NCBI GenBank assembly: GCA_017447865.1
Contig: JAFSMO010000074.1
Span: 186,001-250,000 of the forward strand
Length of the DNA stretch: 64,000 bases
DNA from: Thermoguttaceae bacterium
GTDB taxonomy: Bacteria > Planctomycetota > Planctomycetia > Pirellulales > Thermoguttaceae
Direction: 5' to 3'
The notes under the pieces were generated by a model. That model worked only from the letters and a program-made list of their open reading frames with translations. It was not told the DNA's origin and ran no database searches. A program made the translations under genes and the position numbers. Below are positions 42,006 to 51,837 of this stretch, one piece after another (position 1 is the stretch's first letter; each line of letters begins with the position of its first letter).

Positions 42006-44189
42006 TTACTCTATGAAGTAAACCGGCTGAGGGGTCACCGTCCGCGTTTCGGCCGAAAGTTCATTTCCGTAAAGGCCCAAAACCCGGGCCGGCTCGTTGG
42101 GCAGGCGGATCGTCGCTTCGCCGTCCGTCGTCCACGCGCAGTAGATCGTGCGGTCAGGTCGGGCGATTTTCCAGACACGCAGCGTTTCGGTCCAAAGCTC
42201 GCGGCACGCGGTGACTTCCGCATCGCCCGTGAGCCTCGCAAGCGTTCCCATCGCAGCCAGCACCGGTTTCGGCTGCCAGCCCGTCGTGTGATTGTGCAGG
42301 ATCCCGAAATTGTGTTCGTTGTAGTTCAGGTCCATGCCGTCGTTCTGAAGGTCGTACCAGAAGTAGTGCTCGATCTCCGGAATGCTCCGGTACTCCACGG
42401 CCGACTGGACGAACATTCGGGCGGAATATTCCTCACGCGCGGCCGAATCCGAGTCCTTCCCACCCGGAAACATCAGGCCCCGATCGGTCGGCCAGCCGAG
42501 TTCCGTGAGCCAAAGGCGCGGCGTTTCGCACCCGTTTTGGCGCATCAGGCCGATGATCTCCCGCAGCCGGTCCGGCATTTTCGACCCTTCCGGCGTGTTC
42601 GGCTGAACGTACGGGTGGACCGAGTACGCGTCGCAGTATTTCATGACGCCGAGCTCCATCTCGCGTTCGATCTGCTTCTGGTGCCACGTCGGATGGTCGC
42701 CGCCCCCGCCGATGATGAAAATGTCCGGGTTCGCGGCCCGCATCGCTTTCGAGGCCGAGGCGAGCAGGCGGACGTAATTCTCCGGCGAGTTGGATTTCGT
42801 GTGCCGGGCCTGGGGCATCGTGCAGCCGCCGTTCCACTCGTTCCAGACCTCGAAGTACCGGACGCGCCCCTTGAAGTGCTTCACGACTTCCGCCGCGTAG
42901 CGGGAGTAGGCCGCGAGCCCTTCTTCCGTGTGCGGGAAATCGTCGCCGTCGTACAGCGCGTTGGAGTACAAAATGATCAGAAGCGGCTCCAGCCCCAGCG
43001 AGATCACGTGGTCCACGTAATCGTCCAGGTACTTCGGGAACGTGTAAACCCCTTTTTCACGCTCGATCCCCCGCCAGATGCAGTCGTCGCGGATCATCCC
43101 GAAACCGGCGGTGGCGAGCCGGTCCACGCAGCCGATGTTCGCGTGCGTCGAGACGCAGAACCAGCGGTTTCGGAAGTCCGCGGAGCCGTATTTCGGCGAG
43201 GGGTCCACATACGGCACGACGAACGAATACTTGAGCGGCTGGCCGAAACGTTTCTGGCCGTTTTCCTCCCAAAACGGCGTGAATATGAACGACTCAAAGC
43301 CGGGCAGGGCGTTCCGCTCCAGCTCGATCTCGCCCCGGGAAATGGGGAAAACGGTCCGATTCGGCTCGGCGTCCAGAGAGAAATTCCCGTTGGTCAGGCG
43401 GTCCACCTGCACGAAGACCGGCCGCTCCGCGAACCGGGCGTCTGGCGTGACACGAAAGCGGATCTTCGGGCTGGAACCGTCAGAAGGCTCCGCGGCGGGG
43501 AAAATGTTCTTTCCGGCCCGCAGGGATTCGTCGGCCAGCTCGACGTTCATCATGGTTTCCAGCTCACGGCGAGTGAAGAATCGTATGTCCTCGACGACGA
43601 GGCGGCCCTTCACTTTGTAGCCGTCGAATTTGCGGTCCATCGTCACGGACTCGAACTGGCACGGGAACTGGAGCGTGTGGTCGCCGTCCCCACCCCAGCA
43701 GCCGCCGGAGCTCTGGATTTTGCCGATCCGCCAGCCGTTGCAGCGAATGTTGAGCGGGATCTGATGGCACTCGCCCGACGGGTCCAGGAAACGGAGGCTG
43801 AACGGGAGGTCCAGCGTTTTTCCGTCTTTTTCGTGGATCTGGACCTTCATCCCGATGAGGATCTCGCCCTCGATTTTCGGAACGTCCGTCCCGAAGGCGA
43901 AGTACTCGATGGTGCCGGGGCCGAGAAAGCGGAAGTCGTAAACGAGCCGCTGCTCGTTGGACTCCGGCGCGAGCGTGCCCGGGCAGACCTGATCGATCAG
44001 CAGCGGATTCCATTTGGAAAGGTCTTTCGCCCACCATTTCGGCGAGTCGGCGTCCTGAGGCGCGTAGATCCAGGAGGAAACCTGATTCGTGTCCTCGGGG
44101 ATCGCATGAACCTCGGCCTCGCACCGTGCGCAGACGGAAAGTCCTAAAAAGAAAACGGAAAGGAACGCGGAGAAAAAGAGGCGGGGCAT
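42006..44189 (-). CDS. Exported glycoside hydrolase, clan GH-A (GH39/GH5-like)
   Basis: The precursor has 727 residues with a signal peptide (SAFLSVFFLGLSVCARC, about 7-23). Residues of about 30-330 are beta-rich. A TIM barrel follows: WFCVSTHANIGCVDRLATAG, DDCIWRGIEREKGVYTFPKY, RYFEVWNEWNG with the acid/base Glu after the Asn, IIGGGGDHPTWH, YCDAYSVHPYVQPNTPEG, PRLWLTELGWPTD with the likely nucleophile Glu, and a final IEHYFWYDLQNDGMD. The NE and ELGWP motifs are typical of clan GH-A. The substrate is unknown. It is convergent with the preceding exported gene and starts just after the acyl-CoA dehydrogenase terminator. Confidence 0.84.
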   Translation of the reverse strand: MPRLFFSAFLSVFFLGLSVCARCEAEVHAIPEDTNQVSSWIYAPQDADSPKWWAKDLSKWNPLLIDQVCPGTLAPESNEQRLVYDFRFLGPGTIEYFAFGTDVPKIEGEILIGMKVQIHEKDGKTLDLPFSLRFLDPSGECHQIPLNIRCNGWRIGKIQSSGGCWGGDGDHTLQFPCQFESVTMDRKFDGYKVKGRLVVEDIRFFTRRELETMMNVELADESLRAGKNIFPAAEPSDGSSPKIRFRVTPDARFAERPVFVQVDRLTNGNFSLDAEPNRTVFPISRGEIELERNALPGFESFIFTPFWEENGQKRFGQPLKYSFVVPYVDPSPKYGSADFRNRWFCVSTHANIGCVDRLATAGFGMIRDDCIWRGIEREKGVYTFPKYLDDYVDHVISLGLEPLLIILYSNALYDGDDFPHTEEGLAAYSRYAAEVVKHFKGRVRYFEVWNEWNGGCTMPQARHTKSNSPENYVRLLASASKAMRAANPDIFIIGGGGDHPTWHQKQIEREMELGVMKYCDAYSVHPYVQPNTPEGSKMPDRLREIIGLMRQNGCETPRLWLTELGWPTDRGLMFPGGKDSDSAAREEYSARMFVQSAVEYRSIPEIEHYFWYDLQNDGMDLNYNEHNFGILHNHTTGWQPKPVLAAMGTLARLTGDAEVTACRELWTETLRVWKIARPDRTIYCAWTTDGEATIRLPNEPARVLGLYGNELSAETRTVTPQPVYFIE

Positions 44190-44227
44190 TGGAAACCTCC
44201 TGGGGGGAAAAAGGTGGGAAAGCCAGA

Positions 44228-44255
44228 GAAAAAAACGGCGGGTTTTCCCCGCCGT
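44228..44255 (-). terminator. Terminator of the etfB-etfA-acyl-CoA dehydrogenase operon
   Basis: On the minus strand ACGGCGGG and CCCGCCGT pair across five bases and are followed by a T run. A second weaker hairpin lies closer to the stop (44276-44305). Confidence 0.8.
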
Positions 44256-44315
44256 GCGTCTTAACGATTTTGAACCCCCGGTTCCCTTTCCGGAAAGCGG
44301 GGGCTTTTTTGAAAC

Positions 44316-46061
44316 TCATTCCGCGGCAGGAACCGGGCCGACGATTTCCATGTACGCGTCCACCGCAAGCTGCGAGCCGCCGAGGATCTGGAGCAGATTC
44401 TTCTCAATGGCCGGCATTTCACGGGCGAGGAAGTACTTCAAAATGGTCTTTTTCCGGTCGCAAATGGCCGCCTGTTTCAGCAGGTAGTGCCCGATGATCA
44501 CGTCGCAGCCCATCTCGACGAGCCGGCGGGCGTTCAGGTCCGTGTACGTGACCGACTTCGCTTTCACGAAATCCACGCCCTGAACCACTTTTTCCTTCGC
44601 GGAGACCAGCTGGGCTTTCAGCGCTTCCAGCTCCGGATCGTCGTAGGTCCTCTGCTCGAATTCCTCGACATAGGACTGGAAAATGCCGCTCGTGATCCCC
44701 TTGATGGCCGCCACGACCTGGAGCTGGCTCGTGCCCTCGTAAATGTTCGTGATGCGGGCGTCACGGGCGTAGCGTTCGGCCGCGTAGTCCTTCATGTAGC
44801 CGGAGCCGCCGAGGACCTGGATCGCGTCGTATGCCACTTTGTTCGCCATTTCCGACGCGTAGAATTTCGACATCGGGGTGAGCATCGCGTTCAAACGCTT
44901 CAGCGATTTCATCAGTTTCTTCAGCGGCATCGCTTTCTCTTTCGGAAGGTCCGGGACGGTTTCCGTCACGCGCATCGCATTGTGCTCCTGGTCGCAAATG
45001 GCTGCGGTCTCGTAGGCCAGCGAACGGGCCGCTTCGATCGAAACTTTGGAGTCGGTCAGCATCTCGGCGACCGGCGGGAGGTTTTCGATCGGGCCGCCGA
45101 ACTGGCAGCGGGAATTGGCGTACGTGCGCGCCAGACGGAAGGCGGCTTCCGCGACTCCCAGCGACTGGGCGGCGATTCCAAGACGCGCGCCGTTCATCAG
45201 GGCCATGACGTACGTGATCAAACCGCGCTGGCGGTCGCCGATGAGTTGGGCCGGGCAGTTCGTGAAGACCAGCTCGCACGTCGGGGAGCCGTGGATCCCG
45301 AGTTTGTGCTCGAGGTGACGGACTTTCACGTGCTCGTTGCGTTCCGAGTAGAAAAGGCTCAGGCCGCGGCCGTCTTCGATTTCGTGTTCACTGCGGGCCA
45401 GCGTGAGAAGGATCTCGCCGCAGCCGTTCGTGATGAAACGTTTGACGCCGTTCAGGAGCCACTGGCCGGTCGCTTCGTCGTAGTCCGCGCGCAGACGGAC
45501 GGACTGGAGGTCCGACCCCGCGTCCGGCTCGGTCAGGACCATGGCGCCGGTCACTTCGCCGTTGCAGAAGCGGGAAAGTGAAAGGTCCTTGATCTCCTGG
45601 CTGGCGAAGGCGTTGATCGTCTCGGCGATGCCCTGGAGCCCGAACATGTTCATGAAGGAGACGTCGCCGCGGGAGACGATTTCCGTCGCCATCGTGTAAA
45701 TGAGCGTCGGGCAGTTCAAACCACCGTAGCGGCGCGGAAGGGTGAAACCCATCAGGTCGGCGGCGCCCATCGTGTCGAGATTCTCGCGGACCTTCGGGTT
45801 CAGCGTGACCGTCCCGTCGTCGTTCAGCGTGTTTCCTTCCTCATCGACCTGCTCAGCGTTTTTCGCGAGCGTATCGGAAGCGATCTGGCCCGTGATTTCC
45901 AGCACCCGGCGGTAATTATCGACCGCGTCGTCCAAGTCTTCCGGCACGTAGTCCGCGTCGCCGTTTTCGGCGTAATCTTCCTGAATTTCAGCCAGTTTTT
46001 TGACGTCGATCGTCTTAAAATAAAACTGAATGTCTTCGTTATCGAGGTAAAAGTTTCCCAT
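44316..46061 (-). CDS. Acyl-CoA dehydrogenase, long form
   Basis: The protein has 581 residues, against about 380 for butyryl-CoA dehydrogenase. It oxidises an acyl-CoA at C2-C3 and passes electrons to ETF. Seen: GLQGIAETINAFASQE, GAMVLTEPDAGSDLQSVR (FAD motif), NGVKRFITNGCGE, MNGARLGIAAQSLGVAEAA, QVLGGSGYMKDY and the catalytic Glu in TNIYEGTSQLQ. Extra length lies in a 100-residue N-terminal part and a 130-residue C-terminal helical domain, as in the ETF-linked long acyl-CoA dehydrogenases. etfB and etfA precede it in the same operon; a 95-base gap separates it from etfA. The chain length of the substrate is unknown. Confidence 0.95.
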   Translation of the reverse strand: MGNFYLDNEDIQFYFKTIDVKKLAEIQEDYAENGDADYVPEDLDDAVDNYRRVLEITGQIASDTLAKNAEQVDEEGNTLNDDGTVTLNPKVRENLDTMGAADLMGFTLPRRYGGLNCPTLIYTMATEIVSRGDVSFMNMFGLQGIAETINAFASQEIKDLSLSRFCNGEVTGAMVLTEPDAGSDLQSVRLRADYDEATGQWLLNGVKRFITNGCGEILLTLARSEHEIEDGRGLSLFYSERNEHVKVRHLEHKLGIHGSPTCELVFTNCPAQLIGDRQRGLITYVMALMNGARLGIAAQSLGVAEAAFRLARTYANSRCQFGGPIENLPPVAEMLTDSKVSIEAARSLAYETAAICDQEHNAMRVTETVPDLPKEKAMPLKKLMKSLKRLNAMLTPMSKFYASEMANKVAYDAIQVLGGSGYMKDYAAERYARDARITNIYEGTSQLQVVAAIKGITSGIFQSYVEEFEQRTYDDPELEALKAQLVSAKEKVVQGVDFVKAKSVTYTDLNARRLVEMGCDVIIGHYLLKQAAICDRKKTILKYFLAREMPAIEKNLLQILGGSQLAVDAYMEIVGPVPAAE

Positions 46062-46156
46062 GGTCTTTTGTTTGTAATTAAGGGTTTGTGCGGGTTCGAT
46101 TCAACGAATATCGGACAGGAAATTTGGCATTTTCGTCCATTTATTCATCCTTCGTT

Positions 46157-47197
46157 TTATTCACTTTTCTGCCGGTTTTTCGCCGCTTTGATCAACATCG
46201 GGACGACCTGGTTCAAATCTCCCACGATGCCGTAGTTGGCGATGGAGAAAATCGGGGCCTGCGGGTCGGAGTTGATCGCGATGATCTTCGCGGAATCCTG
46301 CATTCCAGCCACGTGCTGAACGGCGCCGCTGATCCCGACCGCGATGTAGAGGGCCGGACGGACCGTCGTGCCGGTCTGGCCGATCTGGTACTCATGCCCG
46401 ATGAACCCGCTGTCCACGGCCGCGCGGCTTGCGCCGACGACTCCGCCAAGGGCCGCCGCCAGTTCACGGATCAGGTCGAAGTTTTCTTTGCTTCCGACTC
46501 CGCCGCCGCCCGCGACGATGATTCGGGCCGCCTTCAGATTGACTTTGCGCTCCTCAACGTGGCGCTCCACGACCTGAACGAGCTGGGCCAGCGCGCCGAT
46601 TCCATCGACGGCCTCCGCCACAACGTTCCCCGTGCGGGTCGGGTCGGCCGGTTTCTTGCTCATGACGCCCTCGCGGACGGTCGCCATCTGCGGCCAGGAG
46701 TCGTAATTCACGATCGTCGCGATGATGTTTCCGCCAAATGCCGGGCGGATCTGAAGGAGCAGATTTTCGTGGACTTCCTTGGTGCGGGCGTCCGTCACGT
46801 CGCTGATTTCCAGGTTCGTGCAGTCGGCGGTCAGGCCGGAACGGGTCTCGCTTGCGATGCGCGGCGCGACATCACGGCCCAGAGGCGTGGCTCCGAAGAG
46901 CACGATCTGCGGCTCGTACTTCGCGATCAGAGCGCAGACGACCTTCGCGTACGGAATGGACGTAAAGTTTTTCAGGCACGGATCATCGACCGTGTACACC
47001 GTGTCCACGCCGTGCGCGATGAGATCTTTCGGCATTTCGCCGATTTCAAAACCGGGCAGCACCGCGCCGACTTTCACGCCGAGACGGTCCGCCAGTTCGC
47101 GCGCCTTGCCGCATAATTCGAGCGAAACGTCCGCAAGAACGCCGTCCTGCTGCTCCGCAAATACCCAAACTTCGCCTTTTCGATTCGGTTTTCCCAT
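46157..47197 (-). CDS. etfA: Electron transfer flavoprotein, alpha subunit
   Basis: The protein has 346 residues. The C-terminal FAD domain has AARIIVAGGGGVGSKENFDL, DSGFIGHEYQIGQTGTTVRP, YIAVGISGAVQHVAGMQDS and APIFSIANYGIVGDLNQVVP, all standard EtfA features. It receives electrons from the acyl-CoA dehydrogenase. It follows etfB, but a repeat element occupies the gap. The GSKENF and QIGQTG forms resemble EtfA of clostridial electron-bifurcating complexes. The length is normal. Confidence 0.95.
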   Translation of the reverse strand: MGKPNRKGEVWVFAEQQDGVLADVSLELCGKARELADRLGVKVGAVLPGFEIGEMPKDLIAHGVDTVYTVDDPCLKNFTSIPYAKVVCALIAKYEPQIVLFGATPLGRDVAPRIASETRSGLTADCTNLEISDVTDARTKEVHENLLLQIRPAFGGNIIATIVNYDSWPQMATVREGVMSKKPADPTRTGNVVAEAVDGIGALAQLVQVVERHVEERKVNLKAARIIVAGGGGVGSKENFDLIRELAAALGGVVGASRAAVDSGFIGHEYQIGQTGTTVRPALYIAVGISGAVQHVAGMQDSAKIIAINSDPQAPIFSIANYGIVGDLNQVVPMLIKAAKNRQKSE

Positions 47198-47240
47198 GAT
47201 AGCTGATTAAGGTTAAATTTAATGTTGGTCTTTATTTTGG

Positions 47241-47371
47241 AATGAATAATGAATAACGAATAACGAATAATGAGGAGAAAGACTTTAGCCGCTTATTCCG
47301 AATAAATCCCGCTTGAGTGTGAACTCATTCTTTTCATTATTCGTTATTCGTTCTTCATTATTCGTTAATTC
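47241..47371. repeat. Heptamer-armed element between etfB and etfA
   Basis: Left arm 47241-47273 (GAATAAC/GAATAAT units) and inverted right arm 47335-47371. The centre (47274-47334) lacks the 34-base core found in the other GAATAAY elements. The etfB stop at 47370-47372 touches the right arm. The element lies inside a probable operon, so it would be transcribed as a hairpin between the two cistrons. Confidence 0.87.
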
Positions 47372-48233
47372 AGAGTGTTCTGTCCGCGATGAGTTCCTGC
47401 ACCAGTCCGGTCACGCCTTCTTCGGTCGGCGCGATCTGGACGAAGCCTTCCTTCGTCAGTACGATCGACTCGATGCGGAAAACTTTCGTCGGCGAGCCGG
47501 CCATTCCGCAGCGGTTCAGGTCCGCGTTCACGTCGTCGAGGGTCCATTGCTCCATCAGGAGGCCCTTGGCCTTGAGTTCCTCGGCCTTTTCGGGCGTCAC
47601 TTCGGCCGGGACCGCGGCGTGTTTGAAGCGCATCACCTTGCGGGCGGCGAACGGGCGCGGGTCGTTGGCTGTCTCGATCACCGTCACGAGGACCGGGAGC
47701 TGAACGTCCACGATCTCAAAACCGTTCCCGGTGTTGCGGCGCAGACGGGCCGTTTTCGGCGTGCCGTCCTTCAGGTCGATGACCTTTTCCAGGTACGTGA
47801 CCTGCGGGATCTCCAGCTTTTCCGCGATTTGCGGGCCGGTCTGAGCTGTGTCGCCGTCGATCGCCTGGCGTCCGCAGAAGACGAAATCGTAATTTCCGAT
47901 TGTTCGGACGATCTGGGAAAGAATGTAACTGGTCGCCAGCGTGTCCGACCCGGCCGCGCGGCGGTCCGTCAGAAGAATCGCCCGGTCGGCGCCGCGGTAC
48001 AGGCACGACCGCAAAACCTCGGCGGCTTTGGGCAGACCCATCGTCAAAACCGTCACGGTACCGCCAAAACGGTCACGAATTTCCAGAGCCGTTTCCAGCG
48101 CATGCAGGTCTTCCGGGTTGAAAATCGCCGGGAGAGCCGCGCGGTTGACGGTTCCTTCAGGCGTCATCGCGTCCGAAGTAATGTTTGCTGTATCCGGGAC
48201 CTGCTTTACACAAACAATCGAATTAAATCCCAC
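47370..48233 (-). CDS. etfB: Electron transfer flavoprotein, beta subunit
   Basis: The protein has 287 residues. It starts MGFNSIVCVKQVPDTANI, the EtfB N-terminus, and shows GADRAILLTDRRAAGSDTLA, FCGRQAIDGDTAQTGPQIAE and NDPRPFAARKVMRFK. The second motif is close to the NADH-binding EtfB of bifurcating clostridial complexes, which have LATSY and GKQAIDGDTAQ. First gene of the operon, with a TTGACA/TAAAAT promoter. The start has no strong Shine-Dalgarno sequence. Confidence 0.95.
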   Translation of the reverse strand: MGFNSIVCVKQVPDTANITSDAMTPEGTVNRAALPAIFNPEDLHALETALEIRDRFGGTVTVLTMGLPKAAEVLRSCLYRGADRAILLTDRRAAGSDTLATSYILSQIVRTIGNYDFVFCGRQAIDGDTAQTGPQIAEKLEIPQVTYLEKVIDLKDGTPKTARLRRNTGNGFEIVDVQLPVLVTVIETANDPRPFAARKVMRFKHAAVPAEVTPEKAEELKAKGLLMEQWTLDDVNADLNRCGMAGSPTKVFRIESIVLTKEGFVQIAPTEEGVTGLVQELIADRTL

Positions 48234-48299
48234 GGAATTTGCTCCATTTCTAATTATCGTTAAAGTTTTTACAGATTGGCGTGTTTATAAATTTTGTGT

Positions 48300-48328
48300 A
48301 TTTTAGCACAAAACCGGGATTATGTCAA
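48300..48328 (-). promoter_or_regulatory. Promoter of etfB-etfA-acyl-CoA dehydrogenase
   Basis: On the minus strand a perfect TTGACA, a 17-base spacer and TAAAAT. The etfB start lies about 65 bases downstream. The rest of the gap to glgB is AT-rich without a gene. Confidence 0.75.
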
Positions 48329-48556
48329 GACGAATCCGAAATTAACACGTTTCCTCTTTTTTCGGCAAAAAAGGAAAAAAACTTTTGTACTGAAAAAATG
48401 TCAAGGACCAACAATAAGGAGAAGAAGGAAGACGCAAGATAAAGTACGAAAAAAAGAAAGTCTCCGGAGAAAGCCGAAATCATCGGAACCGAATCGCCTT
48501 CTTTTACATTTTGCACTAAAAAATCAAAAATTTCGAAAAAAACCCTCCCTCTCTGC

Positions 48557-48584
48557 TTGCTTTATTTTCAATTCATAGTACAAT
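48557..48584 (+). promoter_or_regulatory. Probable promoter of glgB-proB
   Basis: TTGCTT, a 16-base spacer and TACAAT, about 65 bases upstream of the glgB start. Confidence 0.55.
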
Positions 48585-48648
48585 AAAAGAAGAAGTATTT
48601 TATCCAATTTATTATTTATATTGTCTCGGTATGAATCAGGAGCTTTTC

Positions 48649-50577
48649 ATGAATGACTTTTCGAATGCAAGGACAAATGATCACAAAGGTTTAATTGGTG
48701 AGCGGGATCTGTATCTGCTCGGAGAGGGGACACACTGGCGGCCGTACCACGTGCTTGGCGCGCATCCTTATGTGCTGGACGGCGTTGAGGGGGTCAATTT
48801 TGCCGTCTGGGCGCCGAATGCCAAAGAAGTTTCCGTCATTGGCGACTTCAACGGCTGGGACCCCAAGGCGAATTACCTCTGGCATTTCCCTGAAAACGGC
48901 ATTTGGGAAGGTTTCGTCCCGGAAGCCCGCGCGGGGATGCTCTATAAATTCCTGATTCATGTCGAGGGGATGGAACCGTTCGAAAAGTGCGACCCTTATG
49001 CGTTTGAATTCGAATGCCCACCGAAGACCGCGTGCCGGATCTTCGACCAGAACGCTTACGAGTGGCACGATTCCGAGTGGCTCGAACAGAAAAAAGATTT
49101 CAAGTGGCAGCACCGCCCCATTTCGATTTACGAGGTACATCTCGGGAGCTGGCAAAACGCGCATCCGGGGACGGATCAGTGGCCCAACTATCGTGAAATC
49201 GCGGACCGCCTGATCCCCTACGTGAAGAAAATGAACTTCACGCACATTGAACTCCTGCCGGTCTGCGAGCACCCATTCACGGGAAGCTGGGGCTACCAGA
49301 TCACCGGGTACTACGCGCCGACCGCCCGGTACGGGAGCCCGGACGATTTCAAGTATTTCGTGGACCTCTGCCACCAGAACGGGATCGGCGTTTTGCTGGA
49401 CTGGGTTCCAGCGCATTTCCCGAAAGACGAGAAAGGTCTGGGGCGCTTTGACGGGACCGCGCTCTATGAACACGCCGACCCGCGTCAGGGCGAGCACGCC
49501 GACTGGGGCACGTACATTTTCAACTACGGGCGGAACGAAGTCCGGAATTTCCTCGTCGGAAACGCGGTTTACTGGGTCGATCTCTTCCACGTGGACGGGA
49601 TCCGGGTCGATGCCGTTGCCTCGATGCTTTACCTCGACTACAGCCGCGAGGAGGGGCAGTGGATCCCGAACAAATACGGTGGGCGCGAGAATCTCGAAGC
49701 GATCGATTTCCTGCGCGAAATGAACGAGCGCGTCCAGACGCTCTTCCCCGGCACGCTGACTGTTGCTGAAGAATCGACCGCCTGGCCCGGCGTCACGATG
49801 CCCGGCTACGCGGGGGGGCTGGGGTTCTGCCTCAAGTGGAACATGGGCTGGATGCACGACACGCTTTCGTACATGCAGAACGACCCGATTTACCGCAAGT
49901 ATCACCACGACCAGCTGACGTTCAGCCTTTTGTATGCGTTCAACGAGAATTTCGTGCTTCCTTTCTCGCACGACGAGGTGGTTCACTGCAAAGGCTCACT
50001 CATCGGCAAAATGGCGGGGGATAGTTGGCAGAAACGCGCGAATCTGCGCCTCCTTTACGCGTACCAGTGGACTCACCCGGGCAAAAAACTCCTCTTCATG
50101 GGGGGTGAACTGGGGCAGTGGTCCGAGTGGAAAGACGCTGGCGAGCTTGACTGGGATCTCCTCCAGTACGAAGAGCATCAGGGGATCCAGCGCTGCGTGG
50201 CCGATCTGTGCAAACTCTACAGCGAGGAGCCGGCGCTCTACGAGCTGGAGTTCAAACAGGAAGGTTTCCAGTGGATTGACTGCTCGAACCGCGACGCGAG
50301 TACGCTTTCGTACCTCCGTCGGGCGAAGGATCCGAACAATTACCTGGTCGTCGTGTGCAATTTCACGCCGAACACGCCGCACAATTTCTGGGTGGGTGTT
50401 CCGGAAGACGCCGAGTACCGGGAGGTCTTCAACAGTGACTCGTGCTATTACGGCGGCTCGGGCCAAATTTCGAACCAAAGCGTTTTTTCCCAGCCGGTCC
50501 CGTGCCAGGGTTTCGCGCACCACATTGAAATCACGCTTCCTCCGTTGGGCGTGGTGGTGTTGAAGCCGGTCAAATAG
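48649..50577 (+). CDS. glgB: 1,4-alpha-glucan branching enzyme
   Basis: The enzyme makes alpha-1,6 branches in glycogen. From the ATG at 48649 it has 642 residues. An ATG at 48631 is in frame, but AGGAG at 48638-48642 sits six bases before the second ATG and decides for it. A CBM48 domain ([21 protein letters not shown]) is followed by the GH13 barrel: [37 protein letters not shown] (nucleophile Asp), [12 protein letters not shown] (Glu), [17 protein letters not shown] (Asp) and [11 protein letters not shown]-terminal beta domain ends the chain. proB follows 32 bases downstream. Confidence 0.96.
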   Translation: MNDFSNARTNDHKGLIGERDLYLLGEGTHWRPYHVLGAHPYVLDGVEGVNFAVWAPNAKEVSVIGDFNGWDPKANYLWHFPENGIWEGFVPEARAGMLYKFLIHVEGMEPFEKCDPYAFEFECPPKTACRIFDQNAYEWHDSEWLEQKKDFKWQHRPISIYEVHLGSWQNAHPGTDQWPNYREIADRLIPYVKKMNFTHIELLPVCEHPFTGSWGYQITGYYAPTARYGSPDDFKYFVDLCHQNGIGVLLDWVPAHFPKDEKGLGRFDGTALYEHADPRQGEHADWGTYIFNYGRNEVRNFLVGNAVYWVDLFHVDGIRVDAVASMLYLDYSREEGQWIPNKYGGRENLEAIDFLREMNERVQTLFPGTLTVAEESTAWPGVTMPGYAGGLGFCLKWNMGWMHDTLSYMQNDPIYRKYHHDQLTFSLLYAFNENFVLPFSHDEVVHCKGSLIGKMAGDSWQKRANLRLLYAYQWTHPGKKLLFMGGELGQWSEWKDAGELDWDLLQYEEHQGIQRCVADLCKLYSEEPALYELEFKQEGFQWIDCSNRDASTLSYLRRAKDPNNYLVVVCNFTPNTPHNFWVGVPEDAEYREVFNSDSCYYGGSGQISNQSVFSQPVPCQGFAHHIEITLPPLGVVVLKPVK

Positions 50578-50609
50578 AATGGAGCTGGAAAGTTTTTTTG
50601 AATTCATCC

Positions 50610-51743
50610 ATGATTAATATTTTACGTCAGGAAATCCTCACTGAAGCCACGACCATCGTCGTGAAGGTCGGAACACGCATTCTGACCGACGCGAGCGGAC
50701 ACTTGAGCGAGTCGCAGATCGAATCGTTCGCGAACCAGCTCGCCGAAGCGCGGGCCAAGGGGTTTCGCATGGTCCTGGTCAGTTCGGGCGCCGTCGGATC
50801 GGGAATCGGCCGGCTTGGTCTGCCCGGCCGTCCGAAAGACCTCGCGCAGCTTCAGGCCGTCGCCGCCGTGGGGCAGAGCGCCCTAATCGAGGCGTACAAT
50901 CATTTCCTTGAGAAACTCGGCCTTCATGCCGCCCAGATTTTGCTCACGGCCGACGATCTGGAGCATCGGACCAAGTACCTGAACGTCCGGAACACGCTGA
51001 ACGCACTGCTCGAGTTCGGCGCGATCCCGATCATCAACGAAAACGATACGCTGAGCGTCGCGGAGTTGAAGACCACCTTCGGCGATAATGACCGGCTGGC
51101 GGCGCTCGTCGCGGACCTGATCCACGCCCCGCTGCTGATCCTGCTTTCGGATATTGACGGGCTTTATGACGGCGACCCGCGCAAGCCCGGCGTGAAACTG
51201 ATCCCGACGGTCCATCAGATCGACGCTTCCATTCAGGCTCTGGCGTTCGACCGTCTGACCGGTCTGAGCAAAGGGGGAATGGCGAGCAAACTGCGCATCG
51301 CGCACCAGATTACGAACGCTGGCGGCGCGATGATCATCGCCAACGGCCGCGAGCCGAAGATCCTCCAGAAGATCCTGAACTGCGAGGACTACGGGACGCT
51401 TTTCCTCCCGCAGGGGACCCGGATGGCGGCGCGGAAACAGTGGATCGGCTACGCCATTTTCCCGCGTGGGCGTGTACTGGTCGATGACGGCTGCGCGAAC
51501 GCCCTGATCAACAAAGGAAAGAGTCTTCTGCCCATCGGAATCCGCGAGGTGCAAGGCGATTTCGACCACGGCGACGTCATCGCGGTCTGTACGCTCAACG
51601 GCCTGGAAATCGGGCGCGGGCTGACCAATTATTCGTCCTCCGAGCTGAAAGAGATCCAGGGGAAACGCTCCTCGGAATTTGAGGCGGAGTACGAAGAGGT
51701 GATCCACCGCGACAATCTGACGCTCACGAACATGATAAAATGA
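50610..51743 (+). CDS. proB: Glutamate 5-kinase
   Basis: The protein has 377 residues. It phosphorylates glutamate in proline synthesis. TIVVKVGTRILTDASGHLSE, LVSSGAVGSGIGRLGL, AVGQSALIEAY, IPIINENDTLSV, FGDNDRLAALVADLI and LSDIDGLYDGDPR are kinase motifs; SKGGMASKLRIA follows. Residues of about 285-365 form a PUA domain, typical of ProB. The ATG at 50610 is preferred over a TTG at 50598. It follows glgB on the same strand, with no terminator between them; the metabolic link is not obvious. Confidence 0.96.
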   Translation: MINILRQEILTEATTIVVKVGTRILTDASGHLSESQIESFANQLAEARAKGFRMVLVSSGAVGSGIGRLGLPGRPKDLAQLQAVAAVGQSALIEAYNHFLEKLGLHAAQILLTADDLEHRTKYLNVRNTLNALLEFGAIPIINENDTLSVAELKTTFGDNDRLAALVADLIHAPLLILLSDIDGLYDGDPRKPGVKLIPTVHQIDASIQALAFDRLTGLSKGGMASKLRIAHQITNAGGAMIIANGREPKILQKILNCEDYGTLFLPQGTRMAARKQWIGYAIFPRGRVLVDDGCANALINKGKSLLPIGIREVQGDFDHGDVIAVCTLNGLEIGRGLTNYSSSELKEIQGKRSSEFEAEYEEVIHRDNLTLTNMIK

Positions 51744-51760
51744 TGAAGTGATAAAAAAAC

Positions 51761-51814
51761 GGGACTTCCCAAGCCTCGAAGCCTTGAAAACGGTTTCGGG
51801 GTTTCGGAAGTCCC
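51761..51814. terminator. Terminator between convergent proB and P-type ATPase genes
   Basis: GGGACTTCC pairs with GGAAGTCCC across a 36-base loop with internal pairing. A T-rich stretch follows on the plus strand, and the seven A before the stem give a T run on the minus strand. Confidence 0.8.
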
Positions 51815-51837
51815 TTTCTGTTTCTGCTTTTCTTTCG

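Noticed and set aside
42288..44147. Plus-strand frame of 619 codons opposite the GH39/GH5-like gene
   Set aside because: Shadow frame; no motif, while the opposite strand has a signal peptide and catalytic motifs.
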